A stretch of DNA of 64,000 nucleotides from Oscillospiraceae bacterium (GTDB lineage: Bacteria > Bacillota > Clostridia > Oscillospirales > Oscillospiraceae): the NCBI GenBank assembly GCA_016282135.1, contig JAEEKA010000074.1, positions 60,214-124,213 on the forward strand, written 5' to 3'. Both the position numbers and the translations under genes were made by a program. Below are positions 28,977 to 39,593 of the stretch, piece by piece; within the stretch, counting starts at the first letter, position 1, and the number at the start of each line of letters is the position of its first letter. The notes below the pieces were generated by a model. The model searched no databases. It saw only the letters and a list, made by a program, of their open reading frames with translations, and was not told the origin of the DNA.

Positions 28977-29441
28977 ATGGATTTGCAAACCGAACAGGCG
29001 GTGTGGCGCCGGGTAAAGGGACCGGGCGGCATGACGGCTGAGGAAGCGGCGCTGCCCGAACGGCTGGAGGCCGTGATTCTGGAGCAGCAGGCATACGCCG
29101 CACTGCTTCGCGCCCTCTCCGCGCGGCTGCGGGGGCAGGGGAGGGGTTCCCTGCTTCAAATGGCGCAGCGGACTGATGCCCGTGCCCGGAAGCTGACGAC
29201 ACTCCACTATCTGCTGACGGGGAGACGGCTTCGCCTTCAGGCACCGAAGCTCCCGTCTCCCGGCCCTCTGCCGGAGCTTCTGCGGGGTGCCTGGCAGCGG
29301 AACCGGCAGGCAGGCAGGGCCTTTGAGGCCTTGGGGCAGGAATTCGGTGATTTCCAGGAGGATTTCGCGGAATATTCCGCCGATACGAAAGGCGACGGCC
29401 GAATCCTGGAGGGACTGCTGCGGCAGCAGATGCGGGGGTAG
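28977..29441 (+). CDS. Small helical protein, possibly ferritin/rubrerythrin-like
   Basis: Complete ORF in operon position; EAVILEQQAYAALLRALSARLRG helical pattern; start choice uncertain (28953 or 28977). Confidence 0.55.
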   Translation: MDLQTEQAVWRRVKGPGGMTAEEAALPERLEAVILEQQAYAALLRALSARLRGQGRGSLLQMAQRTDARARKLTTLHYLLTGRRLRLQAPKLPSPGPLPELLRGAWQRNRQAGRAFEALGQEFGDFQEDFAEYSADTKGDGRILEGLLRQQMRG

Positions 29442-29618
29442 TCGTTTGGCTCATAGATCACAGATTCATTTCCATGAGACATAAGCCATGCGTCATAAGC
29501 TAAAATATTCCGTTTTCGAAAAGTTTTTCTTTTTTTACAGACAAAAGTATGATATAATATCACGAAAATGAATATCTCTGCCGATCTACGGCTATTGTAC
29601 AGGAAGAAAGGAACTGCC

Positions 29619-32375
29619 ATGGGACTGATTACCAAACTCTTTGGAAGCACCTCCGAGCGGGAGGTCAAAAAGCTGACCCCCCTTGTGGACAAAATTGAGG
29701 CCCTGGAGCCCCAAATGAAAGCCCTCTCCGACGAAGCCCTTCGGAATAAGACTGCGGAATTTAAGGACCGTCTCGCCAAGGGCGAGACGCTGGACGATAT
29801 ACTGCCGGAGGCCTTTGCCGCCGTCCGGGAGGCCGCGTTCCGAGTACTGGGCATGCGGCCCTACCGGGTTCAGCTCATCGGCGGCATTATTCTCCACCAG
29901 GGCAGAATCGCCGAAATGAAGACCGGCGAAGGCAAGACCCTGGTGGCCATTCTCCCGGCCTACCTGAACGCTCTGAGCGGAAAGGGCGTTCACATCGTCA
30001 CGGTCAACGACTATCTGGCCAAGCGCGACTCCGAGTGGATGGGAAAGGTCTACCGCTACATGGGCCTCCAGGTGGGTCTGATTATTCACGACATGGATTC
30101 AGACCAGCGCCGGAAGGCCTATGCCGCCGATATTACCTACTGTACCAACAACGAGCTGGGCTTCGACTATCTGCGGGACAACATGGCGCTGTACAAGAAG
30201 GACCAGGTCCAGCGGGGCCACAGCTTTGCCATCGTGGACGAGGTGGACTCCATTCTGATCGACGAGGCCCGGACTCCGCTGATTATTTCCGGCCAGGGCG
30301 ACGAGAGCTCCAAGCTCTATGAGATGGCGGATTTCTTTGTCTCCCGGCTGAAGAAAAAGGTTTACGCCACCACAGACGACAAGGCGTCCCATGACGACGA
30401 CGACTGCGATTACTATGTGGATGAGAAGGACCGGGCGGTCCAGCTCACCGCTGCCGGCATCAAAAAGGCGGAGGAATACTTCAAGGTGGAGAACCTGGCC
30501 GACATGGAGAACGCCACCCTGTCCCACCACATCAACCAGGCCATGCGGGCCCGGGGCATTATGAAGCGGGACGTGGACTATGTGGTGAAGGACGGCCAGG
30601 TCATCATCGTGGACGAGGCCACCGGCCGTCTGATGTACGGCCGCCGCTACAACGAGGGCCTGCACCAGGCCATTGAGGCCAAGGAAGGCGTCAAGGTGGA
30701 GAGCGAGAGCAAAACCCTGGCAACCATCACCTTCCAGAACTTTTTCCGACTGTACAGCAAGCTTTCCGGCATGACGGGCACCGCCATGACCGAGCAGGAG
30801 GAATTCAACGGCATCTACGCCCTGGACGTGGTGGAGATTCCCACCAACAAGCCTGTCATCCGCAAGGACAACCCCGACGTGGTTTACAAGACCGAGGCGG
30901 GCAAGCTCCGGGCGGTTATCCGTCAGATCGTGGAGTGCCATGAAAAGGGCCAGCCCGTTCTGGTGGGCACCATTTCCATTGAAAAGTCTGAGCTGCTCTC
31001 CAAGCTGCTGAAGCGGGAAAACATCCCCCATGTGGTTTTGAACGCCAAGTTCCACGAAAAGGAAGCGGAGATCGTCGCCCAGGCCGGTAAGCTGGGAGCC
31101 GTCACCATTGCCACCAACATGGCGGGCCGCGGCACGGATATTGTGCTGGGCGGCAACCCGGAATACATGGCTCTGGCGGACCTCCGCAAGCGGGAGGATA
31201 TGACCGAGGAACTGCTCATGGAGGCCAACGCCTACTCCGAGACAGAGGACCCGGCGATCCTGGCGGTCCGGGCGGACTACGACGCGCTGTATCACAAGTA
31301 CAAGGAAGTCACCGACGCCGAGGGCGAGAAGGTCCGGGCCGCGGGCGGCCTCTATATCGTGGGCACCGAGCGCCACGAATCCCGCCGGATCGACAATCAG
31401 CTTCGCGGCCGTTCGGGCCGTCAGGGCGACCCTGGCGAAAGCCGCTTCTATCTGTCCATGCAGGACGACGTGATGCGTCTGTTCGGCTCCGAGCGAATCA
31501 TGAACATGATGGAGACCCTGGGCATCGATGAGGATACCCCCATTGACGCCAGAATTCTCTCCGGCGCTATTGAAAACGCCCAGAAGACCGTGGAGAGCCG
31601 GAACTACCAGGCCAGAAAGAACGTTCTGGAGTACGACGACGTGATGAACACCCAGCGTAAGGTCATCTACGAGCAGCGTATGCAGGTGCTCAACGGCGAG
31701 GATCTGCAGAAGAACATCGAGTCCATGATGCGCTATGTGGTAGATACCGAGGTGGAGGACAGCTTCGGCCAGTCCAACTACGTGGAAGACGCTTCTCAGA
31801 TGGAGGAGTTGATTTCCCACTTCGAGGGCAAGTTTATGGCTCCCGGCGTCTGGACGCCCTCCCGGGAGGAGATCGACAAGCTGGAAAAGCAGGACGTGAA
31901 GGACCGTTTGTTCCAGCTGATGCGGGAAGCCTACGCCGTCAAGGAAAACGAGTACGGCAGCGCCACCATGCGGGAGCTGGAGCGGGTGATTACCCTCCGG
32001 GTGGTGGACGAGTATTGGATGGACAACATCGATGCCATGACCGATCTGCGGCAGGGAATCTCCCTGCGCTCTTACGGCAACGTGAATCCCGTGGTGGAAT
32101 ACAAGCGGGAAGGCTTTGCCATGTTTGAGGGCATGATCAACGCCATCAAGGAGGAGACTGTACGGCGGCTCTTTGCCGTCCGCATCCGCAGCGATAAGGA
32201 CATGGAGCGCAAGAAGGTTGCCACCGTCACCGGCACCGGCGGCGGAGACGGCACCGTCAAGCGTCAGCCCGTGGTGAAGAAAGTCAAGGTTGGCCCCAAC
32301 GATCCCTGCCCCTGCGGCAGCGGGCTGAAATACAAGAAGTGCTGCCGGGATAAGGACCTGGGACGGGCCAATTGA
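29619..32375 (+). CDS. secA: Protein translocase ATPase SecA
   Basis: [56 protein letters not shown]-terminal [13 protein letters not shown]. Confidence 0.98.
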   Translation: MGLITKLFGSTSEREVKKLTPLVDKIEALEPQMKALSDEALRNKTAEFKDRLAKGETLDDILPEAFAAVREAAFRVLGMRPYRVQLIGGIILHQGRIAEMKTGEGKTLVAILPAYLNALSGKGVHIVTVNDYLAKRDSEWMGKVYRYMGLQVGLIIHDMDSDQRRKAYAADITYCTNNELGFDYLRDNMALYKKDQVQRGHSFAIVDEVDSILIDEARTPLIISGQGDESSKLYEMADFFVSRLKKKVYATTDDKASHDDDDCDYYVDEKDRAVQLTAAGIKKAEEYFKVENLADMENATLSHHINQAMRARGIMKRDVDYVVKDGQVIIVDEATGRLMYGRRYNEGLHQAIEAKEGVKVESESKTLATITFQNFFRLYSKLSGMTGTAMTEQEEFNGIYALDVVEIPTNKPVIRKDNPDVVYKTEAGKLRAVIRQIVECHEKGQPVLVGTISIEKSELLSKLLKRENIPHVVLNAKFHEKEAEIVAQAGKLGAVTIATNMAGRGTDIVLGGNPEYMALADLRKREDMTEELLMEANAYSETEDPAILAVRADYDALYHKYKEVTDAEGEKVRAAGGLYIVGTERHESRRIDNQLRGRSGRQGDPGESRFYLSMQDDVMRLFGSERIMNMMETLGIDEDTPIDARILSGAIENAQKTVESRNYQARKNVLEYDDVMNTQRKVIYEQRMQVLNGEDLQKNIESMMRYVVDTEVEDSFGQSNYVEDASQMEELISHFEGKFMAPGVWTPSREEIDKLEKQDVKDRLFQLMREAYAVKENEYGSATMRELERVITLRVVDEYWMDNIDAMTDLRQGISLRSYGNVNPVVEYKREGFAMFEGMINAIKEETVRRLFAVRIRSDKDMERKKVATVTGTGGGDGTVKRQPVVKKVKVGPNDPCPCGSGLKYKKCCRDKDLGRAN

Positions 32376-32600
32376 CAGGCGACAGGTGACGCGTGGGGGG
32401 CGGCGTCCCCGACGCCCCGTGGCCTGCGACAAGCGACAGGCGACAAGTAAGAGGCAGCAATGCCGTACCCTTCTGCAGGGACAAGCTTTGCTTGTCCGCC
32501 CGCCCTCCGTCCGCTCCGGTCTGTAGGGGCGCACAGTGTGCGCCCGCATTACAGGTCCTGAATTCTGAACCTCGAACCGAAATTCTGCATTTTGCTTTTA
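32376..32600. repeat. Composite intergenic repeat block (GACAGGCGACA array plus three GGGG(C/A) palindromes)
   Basis: GGGGGGCGGCGTCCCCGACGCCCCG (32393-), GGGACAAGCTTTGCTTGTCC (32478-), GTAGGGGCGCACAGTGTGCGCCCG (32523-), flanked by acaggcgacaggtgac / aagcgacaggcgacaag. Confidence 0.85.
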
Positions 32601-32614
32601 TTCCGGAGGCGTCT

Positions 32615-33253
32615 ATGTTCTGCAGAGAAATCGACCTTTCCAATTCGCCCCGTAAGGCGCATTTTGACCATTTCCGGCACATGCCCGACCCCCACGTAGG
32701 CCTGACGGTGGACGTGGATGTGACCGATTTGGCGACACGGTGCAGGCAGGAGGGCTGGTCCTTCTATCTGGCTATGATTCGCGTGGCGGTGGAGGCTGCC
32801 AACGCGGTGCCGGAGCTGCGGCGACGGATTCGCGGGGAAAAGGTCGTGGAATATGAGGCCTGCGACAGCTCTCATATTGAGCTCCTTGACAATGGAAGCT
32901 ACTGTTACTGCACGCTGCGACACAATCCTGCCCAGAGTTGGGCCGAGTATATGGCCTATGCAAGGGCACAGCGGGAGCGGGCCAAGGCCGGCGCGTCCAT
33001 TGCGGAAGAGAACGACGTGGAGGGACTGTACTTTATCACCTCTGTGCCCTGGCTTCATTACCGGGACTTTGCCCAGCCAAATCCCGGGCCAGAGGCCAGC
33101 AATCCATCCATTGCCTGGGGCAAGTACCAGCCTGACTGTCAGGGACGCCTGATGATGCCCGTGACCCTGCTGGCGCACCATTCGCTTGTGGATGGCCTTC
33201 AGATTGCCGGCTTCTATCAAAATCTGGATAAGCTGCTGCAAGGTAAAATGTAA
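32615..33253 (+). CDS. Chloramphenicol acetyltransferase-like (CatA fold) protein
   Basis: HFDHFRHMPDPHVGLTVDVDVT, FYLAMIRVAVEAANAVPELRRRI, LLAHHSLVDGLQIAGF (catalytic HHxxxDG). Confidence 0.87.
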   Translation: MFCREIDLSNSPRKAHFDHFRHMPDPHVGLTVDVDVTDLATRCRQEGWSFYLAMIRVAVEAANAVPELRRRIRGEKVVEYEACDSSHIELLDNGSYCYCTLRHNPAQSWAEYMAYARAQRERAKAGASIAEENDVEGLYFITSVPWLHYRDFAQPNPGPEASNPSIAWGKYQPDCQGRLMMPVTLLAHHSLVDGLQIAGFYQNLDKLLQGKM

Positions 33254-33337
33254 GAAGTAAGAATTGATCTGTATCGGACCCTTTTCTTCCGTACCGCTTT
33301 CTTTTTACCTCTTACTTCCTACCTTTGAGGATCCATC

Positions 33338-34144
33338 ATGTTTCAAACTCACACATCCCCCGAATACCTGACAAGCGACATACTCACCGGGAAGATTGTC
33401 CACTGTTTTTCGACCCGGTACGGCGGCGTCTCGACCGGATATCTCTCTTCCCTGAACCTGGGCGTTCACCGGGGAGACGACTGGAACAACGTCTATGAGA
33501 ACTACCGCCGTCTGGGCTCTGCCGTGGGCTTCACCCCCGAGCAGACGGTCTTTACCCGCCAGACCCACACGGACATTGTGGCAAGAGTCGGGGCAGCGGA
33601 TCGGGGCTTCGGCCTGTTCCACGAGGTGGAGCCGGAGCGGGACGGAATCTGCACCAACGAGCCCGGTGTGGCCCTGGTCTGCTTTTCCGCGGACTGTACG
33701 CCCATCCTGCTCCACGACCCGGTTCATCACGCCGTTGCCGCGGTCCACGCGGGTTGGCGGGGTACCGCAAAGGGCATTGCCGCCCGCTGCGTGGAGACCA
33801 TGACCCGGGAGTTCGGCACCGATCCCGCCGACTTACAGGCAGCCATCGGCCCCTGTATCGGCCCCTGCTGTTTCGAGACGGGGCCGGAGGTCCCGGAGAC
33901 AATGCTGGCAGCGCTTGGCCGGGAGGCATTGCCGTTCATCCGCGGGGACGGCGCCCCGCCGATGCCGGAAAAATACCACCTGGATCTGAAGGGCCTGAAC
34001 GCCCTGTGGCTGCGGCGTGCCGGGGTAAACCAAATCGACATTTCCGGAGACTGCACCCGCTGCCGGCCGGATCGCTTCTGGTCCCACCGCTTTGCGGGGC
34101 AGGCCAGGGGCTCCCTGGCGGCAGTGATTATGCTGAAAGAATAG
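33338..34144 (+). CDS. pgeF: YfiH/PgeF-family (multicopper oxidase-like, peptidoglycan editing/purine nucleoside phosphorylase)
   Basis: CFSTRYGGVSTGYLSSLNLGVHRGDDWNNVYENYRRL, CFSADCTPILLHDP, AVHAGWRGTAKGI, GPCIGPCCFE. Confidence 0.93.
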   Translation: MFQTHTSPEYLTSDILTGKIVHCFSTRYGGVSTGYLSSLNLGVHRGDDWNNVYENYRRLGSAVGFTPEQTVFTRQTHTDIVARVGAADRGFGLFHEVEPERDGICTNEPGVALVCFSADCTPILLHDPVHHAVAAVHAGWRGTAKGIAARCVETMTREFGTDPADLQAAIGPCIGPCCFETGPEVPETMLAALGREALPFIRGDGAPPMPEKYHLDLKGLNALWLRRAGVNQIDISGDCTRCRPDRFWSHRFAGQARGSLAAVIMLKE

Positions 34145-34156
34145 GAGGCAGCTTCG

Positions 34157-35749
34157 ATGAAACGAGTATTGTGCCTTCTCTTGCTCTGCATCCTTCTCTC
34201 CGGCTGCGTCATGCCGTCTCCCCCGGAAAAAACCGAGCCTCCGGAGACGGAGACCTACGACCGGAACCTGAATCCGGCCACAGTTACGCCCGAGGGCTTC
34301 GGCTTGACCTATGTGCCGGAATACGGCTTTAATCCCTACGAGTGTATCTGTATTACCAACAGGCCGGTGTTCTCGCTGGTTTACGAGAGCCTGTTTGTGG
34401 TTAACAACAGCTTTCAGCCGGAGCCGGTGCTCTGTGACCGTTTTGCGGTTTCGGAATCCGGAACGACCTATCTCATCACTCTTTGCCAGGACGCAAGCTT
34501 CTCCGACGGCTCCCCGGTAACGGCCAGGGACGCTGCGGACTCCCTGAAGGCCGCCAAAGATTCCGAGTTTTACGGCTCCCGTTTTTCCCAGGTGGAGTCC
34601 TTCTCTGCCCGGGACGAGCGGATGCTGGAGATTACGCTGGAGCAGCCCTATGAGAATCTGCCCCTGCTGCTGGATGTGCCCATTGTCAAATCCGGGACAC
34701 AAAAGGAGGAGCGGCCTCTGGGCAGCGGGCCCTACACCTTTTCCGAGACCCACGCGGGACTTTGTCTGCGGCGGAATCAGCGCTGGTGGCAGGACAGCCG
34801 TGCTGCGGTGGAGTATGAAACCATACGGCTGACGGCGGCGGAGAATCCCATCGCCGTTCGAGACAGCTTTGAGTTCGGCAGAACCTCCTTGGTCTGCGCA
34901 GACCTCAACGCCCCCAACGCGGTGGGCTATCGCTGCGACTATGAGCTTTGGGATTGCCCCACCACCACTATGCAGTACATCGGCTTCAACCTGGACAGTT
35001 CCATCTTTTTCTCCCAGGATTTCCGTTCCATCGTGTCCCACATGATTGACCGGGAGGAACTGATTCTCTCGGTCTACAAGGGCTTCGGCAAGGCGGCCTA
35101 TCTGCCCTGTTCCCCGGACAGTCCCCTGTATGACCAGGACCTGGCCATGAGCTATTCCTACGACGAGGAGGCGGTAACCCGTGTCATTCACACTGCCGCC
35201 GTCCGCTCAGACGATCCAGGGGTACTGCTGGTCTGCTCGGCGGACCCCACCCGGGTGGAGCTGGCCCGGCGCATTGCGGAGACCATGACCCAGGCGGGTC
35301 TTACCATGGAAATCAACGCCGTGGACGCCGAGACCTATCGCAGCCGTCTGGAAAAGGGAAAGTACGACGCGTTCCTGGGGGAGACCCGACTGTCCGCGAA
35401 TTTTGATTTGACGGAGTTCTTCCGCTCCGGCGGCAGCCTTTGTTACGGCGGGATCCGAAGCTCCGACATGGAGCAGCTTTGCCGGGCCTCCCTGGAGAAC
35501 TCCGGCGGCTGCTATGAGCTCTTTCGAACTGTGATGGATAACGCCTACATTTGCCCCCTGCTGTTCAAATCCTACGCCGTCATGGCGAACCGCGGCATCA
35601 TCGACACCCTGCAGCCCGCGGTGGATAACGTGTTTCATCTCCCCGGCGGCCGCAGTCTGGCGGACGCAGGGGTGTCCTACGGTGAAATGCTCGGGGAGAA
35701 GGACGAGGAAACGGAACCAACGGAAAATACGGAGGAGAATCAATCATGA
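34157..35749 (+). CDS. ABC transporter substrate-binding lipoprotein, family 5
   Basis: Lipobox LLCILLSGC; YLITLCQDASFSDGSPVTARDAADSLKAAKDS. Confidence 0.88.
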   Translation: MKRVLCLLLLCILLSGCVMPSPPEKTEPPETETYDRNLNPATVTPEGFGLTYVPEYGFNPYECICITNRPVFSLVYESLFVVNNSFQPEPVLCDRFAVSESGTTYLITLCQDASFSDGSPVTARDAADSLKAAKDSEFYGSRFSQVESFSARDERMLEITLEQPYENLPLLLDVPIVKSGTQKEERPLGSGPYTFSETHAGLCLRRNQRWWQDSRAAVEYETIRLTAAENPIAVRDSFEFGRTSLVCADLNAPNAVGYRCDYELWDCPTTTMQYIGFNLDSSIFFSQDFRSIVSHMIDREELILSVYKGFGKAAYLPCSPDSPLYDQDLAMSYSYDEEAVTRVIHTAAVRSDDPGVLLVCSADPTRVELARRIAETMTQAGLTMEINAVDAETYRSRLEKGKYDAFLGETRLSANFDLTEFFRSGGSLCYGGIRSSDMEQLCRASLENSGGCYELFRTVMDNAYICPLLFKSYAVMANRGIIDTLQPAVDNVFHLPGGRSLADAGVSYGEMLGEKDEETEPTENTEENQS

Positions 35750-36576
35750 GCTATGCCGATCAAGTCTACGTGGAAACCTGCAAACGCATCCTGACCCAGG
35801 GCGTCCGGGACGACGACCTGCCTGTGCGGCCTCATTGGGAGGACGGGACCCCCGCCCACACCATTAAGCTCTTCGGCGTCGTCAACCGCTACGACCTGCA
35901 AAAGGAATTTCCGCTTATGACCCTGCGCCGGACCTACTGGAAGTCCGCTGTCGACGAGCTGCTCTGGATCTGGCAGAAAAAGTCCAACCGGGTGGCGGAG
36001 CTGGGTTCCCACGTCTGGGACGCCTGGGCCGACGAAAACGGCACCATCGGCAAGGCCTACGGGTATCAGTTGGGCCTCAAGCATCACTATCCCGAGGGAG
36101 ATTTCGACCAGGTGGATCGGGTGCTCTATGATCTGAAGCACAATCCTCAGAGCCGCCGGATTCTGACCAGTATGTATAACTTCGCCGACCTGAGTGAAAT
36201 GGGCCTCTATCCCTGCGCCTATTCCATGACCTTCAACGTCAGCGGCAAGGTGCTGAACGCCATTTTGAACCAGCGGTCTCAGGATATGCTTACCGCCAAC
36301 AACTGGAACGTGGTCCAGTATGCCGCCCTGGTCTGCATGTTTGCCCAGGTCTCCGGCCTGATTCCCGGCGAGCTGGTCCATGTGATTGCCGACTGCCACA
36401 TCTACGACCGCCACATCCCCATGGTGGAGAAGATGCTGGAGCTGGAACCCTTTGAGGCGCCCAAGGTCACCCTGGATCCCAGCGTCACCGATTTCTATGC
36501 CTTTACCAAAAACAGCTTTACAGTTGAAAACTACCGGTACCACCCCTTTGAAGGGAAAGTACCGGTGGCAATATAG
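35746..36576 (+). CDS. thyA: Thymidylate synthase
   Basis: RRTYWKSAVDELLWIWQKKSNRVAELGSHVWDAWADENGTIGKAYG, LYPCAYSMTFNV, NQRSQDMLTANNWNVVQYAAL; ATGA overlap with the preceding gene. Confidence 0.95.
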   Translation: MSYADQVYVETCKRILTQGVRDDDLPVRPHWEDGTPAHTIKLFGVVNRYDLQKEFPLMTLRRTYWKSAVDELLWIWQKKSNRVAELGSHVWDAWADENGTIGKAYGYQLGLKHHYPEGDFDQVDRVLYDLKHNPQSRRILTSMYNFADLSEMGLYPCAYSMTFNVSGKVLNAILNQRSQDMLTANNWNVVQYAALVCMFAQVSGLIPGELVHVIADCHIYDRHIPMVEKMLELEPFEAPKVTLDPSVTDFYAFTKNSFTVENYRYHPFEGKVPVAI

Positions 36577-36592
36577 GAGATAAGAGAATAAC

Positions 36593-37096
36593 ATGAACGC
36601 CATTGTCAACGTCACTCCCCACTGGGGGATCGGAAAAAACGGGAAGCTCCTGGTTTCCATTCCCACGGACCTTCAGCGCTTCAAGGAACTCACCATTCAC
36701 AAGACCGTCATCTATGGCCGCAAGACACTGGAGACCTTCCCCGGGGGACACCCCCTGCGGGATCGGGAGAACATCATCCTGACCCACGATAAGGAATTCA
36801 CCGCCGAGGACGCCCTGATCTGTCACGATCTGGACGAACTCAAGAGCATCCTGCGGGACCGCTACAGCGAGAACCTCTGGGTGATCGGCGGCGAGAGCGT
36901 CTACAAGCTGCTGGTACCCCATTGCGAGAAAGCCTACGTCACCTTCAGTTACGCGGAGCTCAAGGCGGACAAGTTTTTCCCCAATCTGAACCGAAACGAA
37001 AACTGGTTCGTCAGCGCCATTCAGCCCACCCAGATTGAGGGCCGGACCCCCTTCCGCTTCGTGGAGTACACCAATACCAAGCCGCTGCCGCTGTAA
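36593..37096 (+). CDS. folA: Dihydrofolate reductase
   Basis: MNAIVNVTPHWGIGKNGKLLVSIPTDLQRFKELT, VIYGRKTLETFPGGHPLRDRENIILT, LWVIGGESVYKLL. Confidence 0.95.
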   Translation: MNAIVNVTPHWGIGKNGKLLVSIPTDLQRFKELTIHKTVIYGRKTLETFPGGHPLRDRENIILTHDKEFTAEDALICHDLDELKSILRDRYSENLWVIGGESVYKLLVPHCEKAYVTFSYAELKADKFFPNLNRNENWFVSAIQPTQIEGRTPFRFVEYTNTKPLPL

Positions 37097-37193
37097 AATG
37101 CGGAATGCAGAATGCAAAATGCAGAATGAAGCCGTAGGGGCGGCGTCCTCGACGCCCCGGGGGTTTCCGAATTGCATAGAATTGGGTAAAAAA

Positions 37194-37706
37194 ATGTTGA
37201 ACATCGTCCTTGTGGAGCCGGAGATCCCCCAGAATACCGGGAACATCTCCCGGACCTGCGCTGCTACGGGCAGCAGGCTCCACCTGATTAAGCCCCTGGG
37301 CTTTGATATTTCCGATCGACAGCTGAAACGGGCGGGTCTGGACTACTGGCATTTGCTGGACGTCCGGGTCTATGAAAATCTGCCCGATTTCTTTGCAAAA
37401 AACGAGGTTCGCCAGATGCGCCTGTTTTCCACCAAGGCGCCCCGCTGCTATACTGAGGTTTCCTATGACGACGAGTGCTATCTCTTCTTCGGCAAGGAAA
37501 CAAAGGGCTTGCCGGAGGAGTTTCTCTACGCCCACCCCGAGGACTGCGTTAAGCTTCCCATGATCCCGGAGGCCAGGTCCCTGAACCTGTCCAATTCCGT
37601 GGCAGTGGGCGTCTTCGAGGCCCTGCGGCAGTTGGGGTTTCCCCACCTGCAGGAATGGGGGAAAATGAAACAAGTCAATCATTCCGCCAACGCGGAAGAA
37701 AAATAA
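37194..37706 (+). CDS. trmL: tRNA (cytidine(34)-2'-O)-methyltransferase
   Basis: MLNIVLVEPEIPQNTGNISRTCAATG, LFFGKETKGLPEE, IPEARSLNLSNSVAV. Confidence 0.95.
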   Translation: MLNIVLVEPEIPQNTGNISRTCAATGSRLHLIKPLGFDISDRQLKRAGLDYWHLLDVRVYENLPDFFAKNEVRQMRLFSTKAPRCYTEVSYDDECYLFFGKETKGLPEEFLYAHPEDCVKLPMIPEARSLNLSNSVAVGVFEALRQLGFPHLQEWGKMKQVNHSANAEEK

Positions 37707-37718
37707 AAGGAGGTCACT

Positions 37719-38915
37719 ATGAACTACAACAAGAAGTCTGTAGAAGACATCGAAGTAAAGGGCAAGCGGGTTCTCTGCCGCTGCGACTTCAACGTCCCCA
37801 CCAAGGAAGGCAAAATCACCAGCGACAAGCGTATCGTGGCCGCGCTGCCTACCATTAAGTACCTGCGCGAGCACGGCGCCCGCGTCATTCTTTGCTCCCA
37901 TATGGGCAAGCCCAAGGGAATTGATCCCGCGTTCAGCCTGCAAATCGTGGCCGACCGCCTGAGCGAGCTGCTGGGTGTGGAGGTCAAAATGTCCAAGGAC
38001 GTGGCCGGGGAGGACAGCAAGCGCCTGGCTGCCGCCCTGAAGGACGGCGACGTGATGCTGCTGGAAAACACCCGCTTTGAAAAGGGCGAGACCAAGAATG
38101 ATCCCGAGCTCAGCAAGGCCCTGGCGGAGCTGGCGGATATTTTCGTCAACGACGCCTTCGGCTCCGCCCACCGGGCCCACTCCTCCACCGCCGGCGTGGC
38201 GGATTATCTGCCTGCTGTCTGCGGCTATCTGATTGCCAAGGAAGTCGGCATCATGGGCAAGGCCCTGGCCGATCCCGAGCGTCCCTTTGTAGCGATCCTG
38301 GGCGGCGCCAAGGTCTCCGACAAGCTGAACGTCATCAACAACCTGCTGGAAAAGGTGGATACCCTCATCATCGGCGGCGGCATGGCCTACACCTTCCTGG
38401 CTGCCAAGGGTTACAGCGTGGGTACCTCTCTGCTGGACAGCGAGAAGATCGACTACTGCCGGGACATGATGAAGAAGGCGGAAGAGAAGGGCGTCAAGCT
38501 GCTGCTTCCCATCGACACCGTGATTGCCAAGTCCTTCCCCGATCCCATTGACGGGCCCATCGAGGTTTGCACCGTCGCTTCCGACTCCATCCCTGCCGAC
38601 TGCATGGGGCTGGACATCGGTGAGAAGACCCGGGAGCTCTTTGCCGAGGCTGCCAAGGCGGCCAAGACCGTGGTATGGAACGGGCCCATGGGCGTGTTTG
38701 AGAATCCCATCCTGGCCAAGGGCACCATCGCCGTGGCCCAGGCGCTGGCGGATTCCTCCGCTGTGACCATCGTGGGCGGCGGCGACTCCGCGGCTGCCTG
38801 TGAGCAGTTGGGCTTTGCCGACCGGATCACCCACATCTCCACCGGCGGCGGCGCCTCCCTGGAGTTCCTGGAAGGCCTGGAGCTGCCGGGCATTGCCTGC
38901 CTGCAGGACAGGTAA
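37719..38915 (+). CDS. pgk: Phosphoglycerate kinase
   Basis: [61 protein letters not shown]. Confidence 0.98.
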   Translation: MNYNKKSVEDIEVKGKRVLCRCDFNVPTKEGKITSDKRIVAALPTIKYLREHGARVILCSHMGKPKGIDPAFSLQIVADRLSELLGVEVKMSKDVAGEDSKRLAAALKDGDVMLLENTRFEKGETKNDPELSKALAELADIFVNDAFGSAHRAHSSTAGVADYLPAVCGYLIAKEVGIMGKALADPERPFVAILGGAKVSDKLNVINNLLEKVDTLIIGGGMAYTFLAAKGYSVGTSLLDSEKIDYCRDMMKKAEEKGVKLLLPIDTVIAKSFPDPIDGPIEVCTVASDSIPADCMGLDIGEKTRELFAEAAKAAKTVVWNGPMGVFENPILAKGTIAVAQALADSSAVTIVGGGDSAAACEQLGFADRITHISTGGGASLEFLEGLELPGIACLQDR

Positions 38916-38943
38916 TACCCCATTGTTGTGCAGTTTTCACAAA

Positions 38944-38972
38944 ACAGCACCCGGATTTTATCCGGGTGCTGT
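38944..38972 (+). terminator. Intrinsic terminator after pgk
   Basis: ACAGCACCCGGAttttaTCCGGGTGCTGT followed by a T-rich tract. Confidence 0.9.
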
Positions 38973-39060
38973 CTCTTTCATTCATGCATTTTTCATATCT
39001 TTGTGATATAATGACAGTGTGGGAACCACGTCGCACCCGCGCGGAAGGAGTAATGCATTC

Positions 39061-39486
39061 ATGAACATTCTGTTCTATCTCACCCCAAAGGCCAGCTGCG
39101 AGGTACTCTACGACGACGAGTCCATCCGGGAAGCTCTGGAACGCATGGAGCTTTCGGGCTTTGCCGCCCTCCCCATTATCCACAAGGAAGATGGCGTCTA
39201 TCGGGGCACCCTGACGGACGGTGATTTGCTTTGGGCCCTCAAGAATCGCTGTAATCTTGACCTGAAGGAGGCCCAGAGCCACAGCATTATGGAGATTGCC
39301 CACCGCAAGAACTACCTGCCGGTCTCCGTTTCCACCGACATGAACGACCTGATGCAGAAAGCGCTGGATCAGAACTTTGTCCCTGTGGTGGACGACAGAG
39401 GCACCTTTATCGGGATTGTAACCCGCCGGTCCATCCTGGCGCAATATGTGGAGGCCGGAAGAAAACGGACGGACGAAACAGCCTGA
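39061..39486 (+). CDS. CBS-domain protein
   Basis: Two CBS motifs: GFAALPIIHKEDGVYRGTLTDGDLLWAL and FVPVVDDRGTFIGIVTRRSIL. Confidence 0.88.
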   Translation: MNILFYLTPKASCEVLYDDESIREALERMELSGFAALPIIHKEDGVYRGTLTDGDLLWALKNRCNLDLKEAQSHSIMEIAHRKNYLPVSVSTDMNDLMQKALDQNFVPVVDDRGTFIGIVTRRSILAQYVEAGRKRTDETA

Positions 39487-39503
39487 GAGGGAATGATAAT
39501 ACC

Positions 39504-39532
39504 AAAAACGGGAGCGCGAAGCTCCCGTTTTT
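39504..39532. terminator. Bidirectional terminator
   Basis: AAAAACGGGAGC-gcgaa-GCTCCCGTTTTT between convergent genes. Confidence 0.93.
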
Positions 39533-39593
39533 ACGTTGTTTTACGGGAAAGCAGGAAACGCCTGCCATCCCGCGGCGCCGCAATGCGTTTTGG

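Noticed and set aside
30099-32549. 816-aa minus-strand ORF antisense to secA
   Set aside because: Composition (His/Val/Gly/Leu/Gln-rich) and exact overlap with secA show it is a shadow ORF of GC-rich codon usage.
32615-33253. Functional chloramphenicol resistance gene
   Set aside because: CAT-like fold and HHxxxDG motif are present, but many CAT-like proteins in gut Firmicutes are not known to confer resistance; substrate cannot be assigned from sequence alone.
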